This document shows, one piece after another, positions 1-9,341 of a stretch of 64,000 nucleotides of DNA. Below the pieces are notes generated by a model. It had not been told where the DNA came from. It did no database searches and saw only the letters and a program-made list of their open reading frames with translations. Numbering within the stretch: the stretch's first letter is position 1; each line of letters starts with the position of its first letter. Source of the stretch: Tomitella fengzijianii. GTDB taxonomy: Bacteria > Actinomycetota > Actinomycetes > Mycobacteriales > Mycobacteriaceae. The stretch is taken from positions 1,546,679 through 1,610,678 of the forward strand of contig NZ_CP041765.1 of the NCBI RefSeq assembly GCF_007559025.1. The letters are read 5' to 3'. Position numbers and translations under genes: made by a program.

Positions 1-1
1 G

Positions 2-952
2 TTCGCGGGCGAGGAGATCGGGTTCGTCGACGAGGTCGAGGCGTACTTCGACGTTCGGATCGGGCTGGGCGACCAGGACCGCTACCGGGAGGCGCACCGC
101 ACGCTCGACGAGGTGCTCGACGGGCACGGCAGCGTCGAACAGCGTTTGCAGGCGTTCCGCGCGGCCGACGAGATCCCGCCGGAGCGCCTGGACGAGTGCG
201 TCCAGGCGTTCTCGTCCGCGCTGCGCGACAGGGTGCGCAAGGTGTATCCGCTGCCGGAGCAGGAGACCGTCGACTACCGGATCGTCACCGACAAGCCCTG
301 GTCCGGGTTCAACTACTACCTGGGTGAATTCAAGTCCACAGTCGCCATCAACGCGGACCTCAAGCAGCGCATGGCCAACCTGCCGCATCTCATCGCCCAC
401 GAGGCCTACCCGGGCCACCACACCGAGCACTGCCGCAAGGAGGGCGGACTGGTGGCGGCGGGCGAGGACGAGCAGACGCTGTTCCTGGTCAACACCCCCC
501 AATGCCTCATGGCGGAGGGGCTCGCAGACCTGGCCTTGGAGGCGATCGTCGGTCCCGGCTGGGGTGCGTGGGCCCGTGAGATCTTCGCTGACCTGGGGCT
601 GCGCTTCGCCGGTGAACAGGCCGAGAGGATCGCCGACGCCTCCGCGCAGCTGATCGGGGTGCGCCAGGACGCGGCGCTGATGCTGCACGACCGCGGCCGC
701 TCCGAGGACGATGTGGCGGCGTTCCTGCAGCGGTGGACCCTGGTGACCCCCGACCGGGCGCGACAGCAGTTGCGATTCCTCACCTCGCCGCTGTGGCGCG
801 CCTACATCAGCACCTATGTGGAGGGCTACCGACTGCTGGGCGAGTGGCTGGCGGACCGCCCCGAGGGGGTCGGCGGGGCTGAGCGGTTCGGCCGCCTGCT
901 GGACGAGCCGTTGCTGCCCTCGCACCTGCGCGCCGAGCTCGCCGCCGTGTGA
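2..952 (+). CDS. DUF885 family protein, 5'-truncated by window edge
   Basis: The reading frame is open from base 2 with no start in view, so the gene begins outside the window. The visible 316 residues carry HEAYPGHH, the putative metal-binding motif of DUF885 proteins (a zincin-like family, peptidase activity inferred). The segment around it (NLPHLIAHEAYPGHHTEHC) and a C-terminal YVEGYRLLGEWL helix fit that family. A GTG at 113 lies inside the coding region and is not the true start. It ends 65 bases before glyA on the same strand. The substrate is unknown. Confidence 0.8.
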   Translation, partial: FAGEEIGFVDEVEAYFDVRIGLGDQDRYREAHRTLDEVLDGHGSVEQRLQAFRAADEIPPERLDECVQAFSSALRDRVRKVYPLPEQETVDYRIVTDKPWSGFNYYLGEFKSTVAINADLKQRMANLPHLIAHEAYPGHHTEHCRKEGGLVAAGEDEQTLFLVNTPQCLMAEGLADLALEAIVGPGWGAWAREIFADLGLRFAGEQAERIADASAQLIGVRQDAALMLHDRGRSEDDVAAFLQRWTLVTPDRARQQLRFLTSPLWRAYISTYVEGYRLLGEWLADRPEGVGGAERFGRLLDEPLLPSHLRAELAAV

Positions 953-1017
953 CGAGGGCAACCTCGTAGAATGATCGTCGACCCATGCCGCATGACCCAC
1001 ATCAGGGAGCACATTCG

Positions 1018-2340
1018 ATGACGACTGCTGCGTCCAGCTCAGCTTCGCCCGCCACCGCCTCGAGCATGACAGCCCCGCTCGCCGAGCTCGATCCCGAGGT
1101 GGCGCAGGCGATGGGCGGTGAGCTGGCCCGCCAGCGCGACACGCTCGAGATGATCGCGTCGGAGAACTTCGTGCCCCGCGCGGTGCTGCAGGCGCAGGGC
1201 TCCGTGCTCACCAACAAGTACGCGGAGGGCTACCCGGGGCGCCGGTACTACGGCGGCTGCGAGAACGTCGACATCGTCGAGAACCTCGCGCGCGAGCGGG
1301 CAAAGGAGCTGTTCGGCGCCGAGTTCGCGAACGTGCAGCCGCACGCCGGCGCGCAGGCCAACGCGGCCGTGCTCATGGCGCTGATGAACCCGGGCGAGAA
1401 GCTGCTGGGCATGAACCTGGCCCACGGCGGCCACCTCACCCACGGGATGAAGCTCAACTTCTCCGGCAAGCTCTACCAGGTCGCCGCCTACGGGGTGGAC
1501 GAGGCGACGCACCGGGTGGACATGGACCAGGTGCGCAAGGTGGCCCTGGAGGAGCGTCCGCAGGTCATCGTGGCCGGCTGGTCCGCGTACCCGCGCCAGC
1601 TCGATTTCGCCGCGTTCCGCGAGATCGCGAACGAGGTGGGTGCCAAGCTGTGGGTGGACATGGCGCACTTCGCGGGCCTCGTCGCCACGGGGCTGCACCC
1701 GTCGCCGGTGCCGCACGCCGACGTCGTCTCCAGCACAGTGCACAAGACGCTCGGCGGTCCGCGGTCCGGCCTGATCGTGGCCAAGAAGGAGTGGGCGAAG
1801 AAGCTCAACTCGGCCGTGTTCCCCGGCCAGCAGGGCGGGCCGCTGATGCACGCGATCGCCGCCAAGGCCGTGGCGCTGAAAATCGCCGCCACCGAGGAGT
1901 TCGCCGAGCGTCAGCAGCGGGTGCTCGCCGGCTCGAAGATCCTGGCCGAGCGCCTGGGCGCCGCCGACGTGGCCGGCAACGGCATCTCGGTGCTCACCGG
2001 CGGCACCGACGTGCACCTGGTCCTGGTGGACCTGCGCAACTCCGAGCTCGACGGGCAGCAGGGCGAGGACCTGCTGCACGAGGTCGGCATCACCGTCAAC
2101 CGCAATGCCGTGCCGTTCGACCCGCGCCCGCCGATGAACCCCTCGGGCCTGCGCATCGGCACGCCCGCGCTCGCCTCGCGCGGTTTCGACGAGGCCGCCT
2201 TCACCGAGGTCGCCGACATCATCGGCACGGCCCTCGCCGCCGGTAAGGGCGCCGACGTGGCGGCCCTGCGCGCCCGGGTGAGCAAGCTGGCCCAGGACTA
2301 CCCGCTCTACGAGGGGCTCGAGGACTGGACGATCGTGTAA
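1018..2340 (+). CDS. glyA: Serine hydroxymethyltransferase
   Basis: Cytosolic PLP enzyme converting serine and tetrahydrofolate to glycine and 5,10-methylene-THF. It has 440 residues, including a Ser/Ala-rich N-terminal extension of about 25 residues. Family motifs are present: MIASENFVP near the start of the fold, [11 protein letters not shown], the Asp-His segment VDMAHFAGL, and the PLP-lysine motif [11 protein letters not shown] (Lys about 243). The ATG at 1018 was chosen because AGGGAG lies 8 bases upstream. An in-frame ATG at 985 lacks such a site. It is followed by a strong hairpin at 2382-2418. Confidence 0.96.
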   Translation: MTTAASSSASPATASSMTAPLAELDPEVAQAMGGELARQRDTLEMIASENFVPRAVLQAQGSVLTNKYAEGYPGRRYYGGCENVDIVENLARERAKELFGAEFANVQPHAGAQANAAVLMALMNPGEKLLGMNLAHGGHLTHGMKLNFSGKLYQVAAYGVDEATHRVDMDQVRKVALEERPQVIVAGWSAYPRQLDFAAFREIANEVGAKLWVDMAHFAGLVATGLHPSPVPHADVVSSTVHKTLGGPRSGLIVAKKEWAKKLNSAVFPGQQGGPLMHAIAAKAVALKIAATEEFAERQQRVLAGSKILAERLGAADVAGNGISVLTGGTDVHLVLVDLRNSELDGQQGEDLLHEVGITVNRNAVPFDPRPPMNPSGLRIGTPALASRGFDEAAFTEVADIIGTALAAGKGADVAALRARVSKLAQDYPLYEGLEDWTIV

Positions 2341-2381
2341 CCGAAGCGGCGGCCGCATGGAGTCGGCAACCGCGTTCGAAC

Positions 2382-2418
2382 CCGCGGCCCGCACCCGTTT
2401 CCAGGGTGCGGGCCGCGG
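2382..2418. terminator. 15-bp hairpin between convergent glyA and tetR
   Basis: Perfect inverted repeat with arms CCGCGGCCCGCACCC (2382-2396) and GGGTGCGGGCCGCGG (2404-2418) around a 7-base loop. It lies between the glyA stop and the stop of the opposing TetR gene, so it can serve both strands. There is no clear U-tract, as is common in actinobacteria. Confidence 0.8.
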
Positions 2419-2459
2419 TGCGTCGCAGGGGTGTTGTGGGGGTGGCGGGCCGCCGCCCC

Positions 2460-3167
2460 TCAGAGCCCGGCCATCTGCGCCAGGTGCGCCAGGTGCCGCT
2501 CGAAGAGTGCCCCGGGGTCCGTGAACGTGTCGGAGCCGTACTGGTCGAACACCTCGAAGCTGACGGCCCCGAACAGCGCCGCCCACGTGAGTACTCCTCG
2601 CGCGAGTGCGTCGTCGGTGAGCGTGAGGCCGAACTCGTCCCGGATCCGGGCGAAGTCGGCGGCGAGGGCGCCCGCGCGTGCAGAGCCGGAATCCGCCGGC
2701 GCCGCGATGGGAGTCGATCCGCCCGCGCCCGTGGAGTGGGCCCGTTCGAGGATCGTCGTGAGCGCGACGATCACGCGGGTGCCGGGCGCGGTGGTCTGTT
2801 CGCCGGGCGCCTCGTAGCCGGGGACGGGCGTGCCGTACAGCAGCGCATAGCGGGCGGGTTCGCGCAGCGCCCACTCCCGCACTGCGCGTCCGAGCTGCCG
2901 GAACTGCGCGAGCGGCTCCGCGGCCCCGTCCACTGCGGCATCCACCGCGTCGCCGAGCTCGTCGTAGGCGTCGACCACCAGCAGCGTCAGCAGCTCGTCG
3001 CGGTTGCGCACGTAGCGGTACACCGCCGAGGAGACGACGCCCAGGTCGCGTGCCACCGCGCGCAGCGACAGCGCCGTCGGGCCGGTGGCGACGAGGTGTT
3101 CTCGCCCGATCCGGACGATGTCGCGCATCGTCTGCTCGCGCGCCCGGGTGCGTGGTGTCGACGTCAT
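2460..3167 (-). CDS. TetR/AcrR family repressor with WHG-type C-terminal domain
   Basis: 235-residue transcription factor. Residues ~10-60 form the TetR helix-turn-helix (ALSLRAVARDLGVVSSAVYRYVRNRDELLTL region). The C-terminal half contains WALREPARYALLYGTPVPGY, typical of the TetR WHG-domain subgroup. The ATG at 3167 is preferred because longer frames run into the neighbouring gene. It is divergent from the epimerase at 3325, and the 157-bp gap holds two palindromes (3208-3222, 3256-3270). It therefore likely represses itself and the epimerase. The ligand is unknown. Confidence 0.88.
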   Translation of the reverse strand: MTSTPRTRAREQTMRDIVRIGREHLVATGPTALSLRAVARDLGVVSSAVYRYVRNRDELLTLLVVDAYDELGDAVDAAVDGAAEPLAQFRQLGRAVREWALREPARYALLYGTPVPGYEAPGEQTTAPGTRVIVALTTILERAHSTGAGGSTPIAAPADSGSARAGALAADFARIRDEFGLTLTDDALARGVLTWAALFGAVSFEVFDQYGSDTFTDPGALFERHLAHLAQMAGL

Positions 3168-3207
3168 GCGCCCAGGATCCCCGATTTCAAGAGCACCGTC
3201 AACTGAA

Positions 3208-3222
3208 GAGAGCAGTGCTCTT
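3208..3222. promoter_or_regulatory. TetR operator candidate 1
   Basis: GAGAGCAGTGCTCTT, an inverted repeat with 6-bp matching arms around a central G. It overlaps TTGACG at 3221, which could be a -35 element of the epimerase promoter. It nearly duplicates the palindrome 48 bp downstream. Confidence 0.6.
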
Positions 3223-3255
3223 GACGCGTATCCGATTCGGGTGCATCCTGAATGA

Positions 3256-3270
3256 GAGAGCAGTGCTCTC
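3256..3270. promoter_or_regulatory. TetR operator candidate 2
   Basis: GAGAGCAGTGCTCTC, a perfect palindrome with 7-bp arms around a central G. Its centre is 48 bp from operator candidate 1, close to where transcription of the epimerase gene would start. A half-site (AAGAGCAC) also occurs near 3189. Confidence 0.65.
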
Positions 3271-3324
3271 GAATGTGGCGGGGCCGGATCCGCCGGGCCG
3301 CCACCCGTCAGGAGAGGAATCGTC

Positions 3325-4269
3325 ATGACCGAAACGCATGCCGTCGTCACCGGCGCCGGTCCCGTCGGCACGAACATCGCGCTGCAGCTGGCCGAACAGG
3401 GTAGGCCGGTCCGCCTGCTGACTCGTTCCGGAAGCGGCCCCGAGCACCCGTTGATCGAGCGGCTCCGCGCAGACGTCTCCAAGCCCGGGGAGCTGGCCCG
3501 GCATCTGGAGGGCGCCGACGCGCTCTTCCACTGCATCCACGGCAGCGCCTACAGCGCCAAGGCGTGGGCGCGCGAGCTCCCGCAGGCAGACCAGGTCGCC
3601 ATGGACGCCGCGGCCACGGCATCGGTGCCCGTCGTGTTCCCGGAGAGCCTGTACTCCTACGACCTGTCGGCGATGCCGATGACCGAGGAGAACCGGCGCG
3701 ACGCGGTGCGCGGGAAGGGCGGGGTCCGCGCCCGGCTGCTGCGCGCCCGGGCGGAGCACGAGGCCGCGACCGTCAGCGTCGTCGCCTCCGACTTCTACGG
3801 GCCGCATGTGCGCATGGCCCACGCCGGCGATCGGATGGTCCCGCTGGTGCTGGAGGGCAAGAAGATCACGGTGATGGGGTCGGCCGACGTGCCGCACTCG
3901 TTCACCTACGTACCCGACCTGGCGGCGGCGATGATCGCGGCCGCCGGCGAGCGCTCCGCCTGGAACCGGGTGCTGCACGCGCCGACCGCCCCGGCCGTGA
4001 CCCAGCGCCGGATGGTCGAGGAATTCGCCGCGGCCGCCGGGGTGCCGGCCCCCAAGGTCGCGGTGCTGCCCGCCTGGGCGCTGCAGGCGGTCGGCGTCGT
4101 GATGCCGTCCGTGCGCGAGCTGGCGGAGACGATGCCGCAGCTGACCGCGGAGTTCGTCGTCGACTCGGCGGCCACAGAACGGCTGCTGGGGCTCGCCCCG
4201 ACGCCGCTCGCCGACGGGGCTGCGGAGACGGTGCGGTGGTGGCGTGCAGCGGAGCGGCTCGCGGCGTGA
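3325..4269 (+). CDS. NAD(P)-dependent epimerase/dehydratase (atypical SDR)
   Basis: 314-residue cytosolic Rossmann-fold protein. The dinucleotide-binding motif TGAGPVGTNIA is at residues 9-19. The central region has VFPESLYSYD and ASDFYGPHVR, as in NAD-dependent epimerase/dehydratase relatives. The classical YxxxK catalytic pair is not evident, so catalysis is uncertain. It has a good ribosome site (AGGAGAGG) before the ATG. It is divergent from a TetR gene, with paired operators between them, suggesting inducible expression. The substrate cannot be deduced. Confidence 0.85.
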   Translation: MTETHAVVTGAGPVGTNIALQLAEQGRPVRLLTRSGSGPEHPLIERLRADVSKPGELARHLEGADALFHCIHGSAYSAKAWARELPQADQVAMDAAATASVPVVFPESLYSYDLSAMPMTEENRRDAVRGKGGVRARLLRARAEHEAATVSVVASDFYGPHVRMAHAGDRMVPLVLEGKKITVMGSADVPHSFTYVPDLAAAMIAAAGERSAWNRVLHAPTAPAVTQRRMVEEFAAAAGVPAPKVAVLPAWALQAVGVVMPSVRELAETMPQLTAEFVVDSAATERLLGLAPTPLADGAAETVRWWRAAERLAA

Positions 4270-4338
4270 GCGTTCGCGCGGGCCGGCGCCGGGACGTGCC
4301 GGGGAGTCCTGGCGCACGCTCAAGGTGCGGGAGCCCGG

Positions 4339-7300
4339 TCACTCAAGCAGCGCGCGGATGTCCTCTGCGTCGAGGGCCTTCGCCATCCCGGCGCCCTCGT
4401 CGAGCACGCCGGATACCAGTGCTGCCTTGCGCTCCTTGAGCGCCATCACCTTCTCTTCGATGGTGTCGCTGGAGATCAGCCGGTAGACCATGACGTTGCG
4501 GGTCTGGCCGATCCGGTGCGCCCGGTCCACCGCCTGCTGTTCGGTGGCCGGGTTCCACCACGGGTCGAGGATGAAGCAGTAGTCGGCCTCGGTGAGGTTG
4601 AGGCCGAAGCCGCCGGCCTTGAGGCTGATGAGGAACACCGGCGTGGAGCCCGAGGTGAACTGTTCGATCACGGCGCCGCGGTTGCGGGTCCTGCCGTCGA
4701 GATAGACGGACTCGATGCCGGCGGCGTCGAGCCGCTCGCGCACCCGGCCGAGGAACGAGGTGAACTGGCTGAACACCAGGGCCTTGTGCCCGCCGGCCAC
4801 CAGTTCTTCGAGGTGCTCCAGGAGCAGGTCGATCTTGGCGGACGGCGCGGTGGACTCCGGCTCCACCAGGGCCGCGTCGAGGCTGAGCCGGCGCAGCATG
4901 GTCAGCGAGCGGAATATCTCGAACCGGTTCTTGCCCACGTCGCCGAGCAGTCCCAGCACCTTCTGCTGCTCGCGCTTGAGGTGCGTGTCGTAGAGTCGCC
5001 GGTGCTTGGGCGACAGGGGAACCTGCAGCACCTGTTCCTGCTTCTCCGGCAGGTCCCGGACCACCTGGTCCTTGGTGCGGCGGAGCATGAGCGGTCGGAC
5101 GCGGCGGCGCAGGCGGGCCAGCAGCTCCGCGTCGCCGCCGCGCTCGATCGGGTTGCGGTAGACCTCGGTGAACCGGGTGGGGCTGGGGAACAGTCCCGGC
5201 GCGCTGATCGACAGCAGCGACCACAGTTCCATGAGGTTGTTCTCCATCGGCGTGCCCGTGACGGCGATCTTGACGGGGGCGCCGAGCCGCCGCGCGCAGT
5301 GGTAGAGCTTGGACTGGTGGTTCTTCGCGAACTGGGCCTCGTCCATGAGCACGATCGACCAGTCGAGGGTGTCGTACTCGTCGAAGTCGAGCCGGAACAG
5401 CGTGTGCGAGGTGACGACGACGTCGGCCCCCGCGACGGCGTCGGCCAGTGACGTGCCGCGCTTGCGGCTGGTCCGGTCCACTACGGCGACGGACAGGTGC
5501 GGGGTGAACCGCGCGGCCTCGGCCGCCCAGCCCGGCACGACGCTCGACGGCGCGAGGATGAGGGCGGGCGGCGAGTCCGGCTCGGCCTCGCGGGCATGGC
5601 AGAGCAGCGCCAGCGACTGGACGGTCTTGCCCAGGCCCATGTCGTCGGCGAGGATTCCGCCCAGCCGATTGCGCCACAGGAACTCCAGCCAGCGGTAGCC
5701 GTCGAGCTGGTACGGGCGCAGGTCGGCCAGCAGCGCCGGCGGGGCCTCCGCCTGCACGTCGTCCAGGTCCAGGAGCCCCTGCACCTGGCGCTTCCACGCG
5801 TCGGCCTGCCGTTCCACCACGCCCAGCGCGGCGAGGTCCTCCCACAGTCCCGCCTGGAACCGGCTGATGGTGAGCGTGTCGGACGGCCTCTCCTGCAGCG
5901 AGCGGGCCTCGGTGATGAGCTCCTTGAGGCTCTGCAACTCCGGCTTGTCCAGGGTGATGTACCGGCCGTCGTCGAGCATGAGGTGGGAGTCGCCCCGCGC
6001 GAGCGCGGAGATCAGGGTGGCCAGTGGCACCTCCGACCCTTCGACGGTCACCCGCACCGTGAGGTCGAACCAGTCGGTGCGATCCTCGTCGGACTGGTCG
6101 GCGGAGACACCGATGGACAGCGCGTCGTTGACTTCGCGGTAGTCGATCACTTCGCCCTCGAAGACCACCGTGACGTCGTCGCCGGCGTCGAGCAGGGGAA
6201 GCAGCTCGGTCATGGCGCGCAGCGTGTCGGTGCCGCGCAGCGTCGCCCGCGGATGCAGTGATTCCGTGGGGCCGTCCCGCAGCCCGTACCGCTCGAACGG
6301 GATGCCCCGCATGCGGACCAGCGTGGCCAGCTCGGCGTCGGCGTCGCGGAATCCCCGGCCGTCGAGGTCGGAGATGCTCACGCGCTGTTCGCGCGGGCCG
6401 ACGCGGTAGCACCACATCCACGACAGGTGCAGGACATGCGCGTCCTCCATCCGCGCATGCAACTCGAGCGCGGGCGGTTCGACGGGGTCGACGGTGAAGC
6501 TGTCGTCGGTGGAGACCACCGGTGCCAGGCGCTCGAGCCGCGGCGCGAACTCGGCGGCGAATCGCGCGGCGTCCTCGGCGGGCACCACCAGGCCGCCCGA
6601 GTCCGCCGCGAGCGACTGCAACCCGCCAGGCATCGGCGCGTCCAGCCGCACCAGCCGGGCGACCCCGCGCGTCGTGCCCTCATCGAGCCGGTACGCCCGG
6701 GACAGCGGGGTGTCGGCCGGGACGGACGCGGGGGTGAACATGTACAGCCCGTGCGCGGGGCTGCCGATGTGGCCGAACCCGTCGAGCGGCACGATGTCCT
6801 CGTCGATCGACAGCACGGGCGCCACGTGCTGCGTTCCGTCGTCGTCCGTGGTGACGTCGAGGACGATACGGCCCGCCTCGGGGCGCGCGAACTGCATCGT
6901 GCGGGCGCCGTCGTGGATGATCCGGACGCCGCTGTCGACGATCGCGTCCAGCGTCGACCACAGCGCGGGCGAATCGATCTCCGCGAGAGGAAGGTCCTTC
7001 TCGCCGGCGGGCCTGCCGAAGCGGGATGCGGCCGCATACAGCTGGTGAAGCCGTGTCAGCGCCTGCACCTGGCCGAGCGCGAACGACGCATCCTGATACG
7101 CGAAGTTGTGCCAGCTGAGCGAGCCGTTGATCCAGCCGCCCTTCTTTCCCGGGCGCACCAGCCGGGCGTAGAGCCCGGGGGTCATCGTGCCGTACCCGTT
7201 CTGCGCCCCGCTCTTGATCAGCAGCCCCAGTGGGACGGTGGCAGAGGCGGGCACTGCGTCCAGGAGGGCGTCGAGGACATGATCCCAGCGGGGCTGTGCG

Positions 7301-7632
7301 GACGTCGAGGAGGCGCCGCTCTGCGTGAGAAGGTAGGAGGTCGCCTGCACGGCGAGGGCCACCGTGTGCTTGCAGTCGAACCCGACCGGGCAGGAGCAAT
7401 CCCCGCCCTCATAGCAGACGCCGGTCGCGTCGAGCGCGATGTAGGTGTTCGTGGAGTACACCCGGCCGCCGCTGCCGCGCACCGTGCCGATGAGGATCTG
7501 GTCCTCGGGGGACCACTCCAGCTCGGCGACGTTGCCGCCCTTGGCGTAGCGCCGCCCACGACCGAACACCGGCGCGCCGACCATGTCGATGATGGAGTCC
7601 TCGAACTCGGCGATCCGGTGGTCGATCTGCAT
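4339..7632 (-). CDS. SNF2-family DNA helicase/ATPase with SWIM zinc finger
   Basis: 1097-residue Swi2/Snf2-type ATPase. Near residue 90 a SWIM zinc finger reads CSCPVGFDCKH (CxC...CxH). A long middle region (SNF2-associated, bacterial type) precedes the motor. Motor motifs are DDMGLGKTVQSLALL (Walker A), LMDEAQ (motif II), TGTPMENN, and the C-terminal helicase block ending DRAHRIGQTRNVMVYRLI. The ATG at 7632 was chosen over a codon 10 residues upstream because homology to the family begins there. It probably acts in DNA repair or remodelling of protein-DNA complexes. The partner is unknown. Confidence 0.93.
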   Translation of the reverse strand: MQIDHRIAEFEDSIIDMVGAPVFGRGRRYAKGGNVAELEWSPEDQILIGTVRGSGGRVYSTNTYIALDATGVCYEGGDCSCPVGFDCKHTVALAVQATSYLLTQSGASSTSAQPRWDHVLDALLDAVPASATVPLGLLIKSGAQNGYGTMTPGLYARLVRPGKKGGWINGSLSWHNFAYQDASFALGQVQALTRLHQLYAAASRFGRPAGEKDLPLAEIDSPALWSTLDAIVDSGVRIIHDGARTMQFARPEAGRIVLDVTTDDDGTQHVAPVLSIDEDIVPLDGFGHIGSPAHGLYMFTPASVPADTPLSRAYRLDEGTTRGVARLVRLDAPMPGGLQSLAADSGGLVVPAEDAARFAAEFAPRLERLAPVVSTDDSFTVDPVEPPALELHARMEDAHVLHLSWMWCYRVGPREQRVSISDLDGRGFRDADAELATLVRMRGIPFERYGLRDGPTESLHPRATLRGTDTLRAMTELLPLLDAGDDVTVVFEGEVIDYREVNDALSIGVSADQSDEDRTDWFDLTVRVTVEGSEVPLATLISALARGDSHLMLDDGRYITLDKPELQSLKELITEARSLQERPSDTLTISRFQAGLWEDLAALGVVERQADAWKRQVQGLLDLDDVQAEAPPALLADLRPYQLDGYRWLEFLWRNRLGGILADDMGLGKTVQSLALLCHAREAEPDSPPALILAPSSVVPGWAAEAARFTPHLSVAVVDRTSRKRGTSLADAVAGADVVVTSHTLFRLDFDEYDTLDWSIVLMDEAQFAKNHQSKLYHCARRLGAPVKIAVTGTPMENNLMELWSLLSISAPGLFPSPTRFTEVYRNPIERGGDAELLARLRRRVRPLMLRRTKDQVVRDLPEKQEQVLQVPLSPKHRRLYDTHLKREQQKVLGLLGDVGKNRFEIFRSLTMLRRLSLDAALVEPESTAPSAKIDLLLEHLEELVAGGHKALVFSQFTSFLGRVRERLDAAGIESVYLDGRTRNRGAVIEQFTSGSTPVFLISLKAGGFGLNLTEADYCFILDPWWNPATEQQAVDRAHRIGQTRNVMVYRLISSDTIEEKVMALKERKAALVSGVLDEGAGMAKALDAEDIRALLE

Positions 7633-7756
7633 GGGCCACACGGTACCGGCGGTGGGTGACAAGACCGGTCGGTGCGGCGTTCACCCGTCGTTGCCCGGGC
7701 TGTGCGTGTCGGTTCACCGGAAAGTGGTGCAGGTCACGTAGCGTTCGGGGCATCGG

Positions 7757-7857
7757 GCAGCGGGGAAGCTGTCCGTCCGGGAGGTCCGAACCGTGGCTGA
7801 CGCGCACGCCGGGAGAGGGCCGGGACCCGGCCTCGCGGCGAGCACCCTGTCCGCTGC
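7757..7857 (+). ncRNA. Candidate structured leader RNA upstream of phoH
   Basis: The ~290-bp gap before phoH contains a GCAGCGG (7757-7763) that pairs with CCGCTGC (7851-7857), closing a ~100-base domain. Inside is GGCCGGGACCCGGCC (7818-7832), a 7-bp self-complementary stem, plus purine-rich unpaired stretches. This could be a cis-regulatory RNA such as a nucleotide-sensing riboswitch. I could not match it to a known class, and long GC-rich helices also arise by chance at this base composition. Confidence 0.25.
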
Positions 7858-7922
7858 GGAACGGTCGCCCCGGTCCTGCAACCGATGCCCATCCGGCTGC
7901 CGGGTGGGTGTAGGAGTCCGAC

Positions 7923-9233
7923 GTGACCGGTACAAACGTCCGCTGCACCTACGTCCTCGACACGTCTGTGCTGTTGTCCGACCCGTGGGCGGTGACGCGG
8001 TTCGCCGAGCATGAGGTGGTCTTGCCGCTGGTGGTGATCGGCGAGCTCGAAGGCAAGCGGCACCACCACGAGCTCGGCTGGTTCGCCCGCGAGGCGCTGC
8101 GGCTGCTCGACGACCTCCGCATGGAGCACGGTCGGCTCGACGTCCCCATCCTCATCGGGGAGGACGGCGGCACGCTGCGCGTGGAGCTCAACCACAGCGA
8201 TCAGAGTGTGCTGCCCTCGGGTTTCCGCGCCGATACCAACGACGCCCGCATCCTCGCGTGCGCGCTGAACCTGCAGGCGGAGGGGTGCAGGGTCACTCTG
8301 GTCACCAAGGACACGCCGCTGCGCGTCAAGGCCGGGGCGGTGGGGTTGGCCGCGGACGAGTTCCACGCGCACGACGTCGCCGCGAGCGGATGGACGGGAA
8401 TGGTCGACGCGGAGGTGCCGTCGGCGGAGATCGACACCCTCTTCGCCGAGGGGATGCTCGACGCCGACGAGTTTCGCGACCTGCCCTGCCACACCGGGGT
8501 GCGGCTCGTGGGGGAGTCGTCGAGCGCCCTCGGGCGGGTGACAGCGGATAAGCAGCTGCGGTTGGTGCGCGGCGACCGCGAGGCCTTCGGTATCCGGGGC
8601 CGGTCCGCGGAGCAGCGCATCGCCCTGGACCTGCTCATGGACGAGTCGGTGGGGATCGTGTCGCTCGGCGGGCGCGCCGGCACGGGCAAGTCGGCGCTGG
8701 CGCTGTGCGCGGGCCTGGAGGCCGTGCTGGAGCGGCGGCGGCACCGCAAGGTGGTGGTCTTCCGGCCGCTGTACGCGGTGGGCGGCCAGAACCTCGGCTA
8801 CCTGCCGGGCAGCGAGTCGGAGAAGATGGGGCCCTGGGCGCAGGCCGTGTTCGACACCCTCGAGGGCCTGGCCGAGCCGCACACCATCGAGGAGATCGTG
8901 GCGCGCGGAATGCTCGAGGTGCTGCCGCTGACGCACATCCGCGGCCGGTCGCTGCACGACGCGTTCGTCATCGTCGACGAGGCGCAGTCGCTCGAGCGCA
9001 ACGTGCTGCTCACGGTGCTCTCGCGGCTGGGCACCGGCTCGCGCGTGGTGCTCACGCACGACGTCGCGCAGCGCGACAACCTGCGGGTGGGCCGGCACGA
9101 CGGGGTGTCCGCGGTGATCGAGAAGCTCAAGGGGCATCCTCTGTTCGCGCACATCACCCTGCACCGCAGCGAACGCTCCGAGATCGCAGAGCTGGTCACC
9201 GAGATGCTCGAGGAGTTCACGCCGGGGGCATGA
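7923..9233 (+). CDS. phoH2: PIN domain-PhoH ATPase (PhoH2 type)
   Basis: 436-residue fusion of an N-terminal PIN nuclease domain (residues ~8-150, [11 protein letters not shown] with Asp13) to a C-terminal PhoH P-loop domain (Walker [11 protein letters not shown] at 249-258, Walker B VIVDEAQS near 350). Mycobacterial PhoH2 of this architecture is reported to couple RNA unwinding to cleavage. Start is GTG 7923 with GGAG upstream. The gene sits near glyA as in M. tuberculosis. It is followed by a perfect 18-bp hairpin. Confidence 0.92.
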   Translation: MTGTNVRCTYVLDTSVLLSDPWAVTRFAEHEVVLPLVVIGELEGKRHHHELGWFAREALRLLDDLRMEHGRLDVPILIGEDGGTLRVELNHSDQSVLPSGFRADTNDARILACALNLQAEGCRVTLVTKDTPLRVKAGAVGLAADEFHAHDVAASGWTGMVDAEVPSAEIDTLFAEGMLDADEFRDLPCHTGVRLVGESSSALGRVTADKQLRLVRGDREAFGIRGRSAEQRIALDLLMDESVGIVSLGGRAGTGKSALALCAGLEAVLERRRHRKVVVFRPLYAVGGQNLGYLPGSESEKMGPWAQAVFDTLEGLAEPHTIEEIVARGMLEVLPLTHIRGRSLHDAFVIVDEAQSLERNVLLTVLSRLGTGSRVVLTHDVAQRDNLRVGRHDGVSAVIEKLKGHPLFAHITLHRSERSEIAELVTEMLEEFTPGA

Positions 9234-9277
9234 GCGACGGGGCGGGACTCGACATCCAGATGGAAAGTGCGCACGCA

Positions 9278-9319
9278 GTCCGCTGCCCTGACGCCGAAGG
9301 TGGCGTCAGGGCAGCGGAC
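9278..9319. terminator. 18-bp bidirectional hairpin after phoH2
   Basis: Perfect stem GTCCGCTGCCCTGACGCC (9278-9295) with GGCGTCAGGGCAGCGGAC (9302-9319), loop GAAGGT. It lies between the convergent stops of phoH2 and the RCC1-cutinase gene. Confidence 0.85.
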
Positions 9320-9341
9320 GTGCTGTCAGGCGGTGCAACGG

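Noticed and set aside
1039-2874. Long 611-codon minus-strand frame over glyA
   Set aside because: It lies antisense to a clear glyA and reads as low-complexity Arg/Gly/His. Such shadow frames are common at this GC content.
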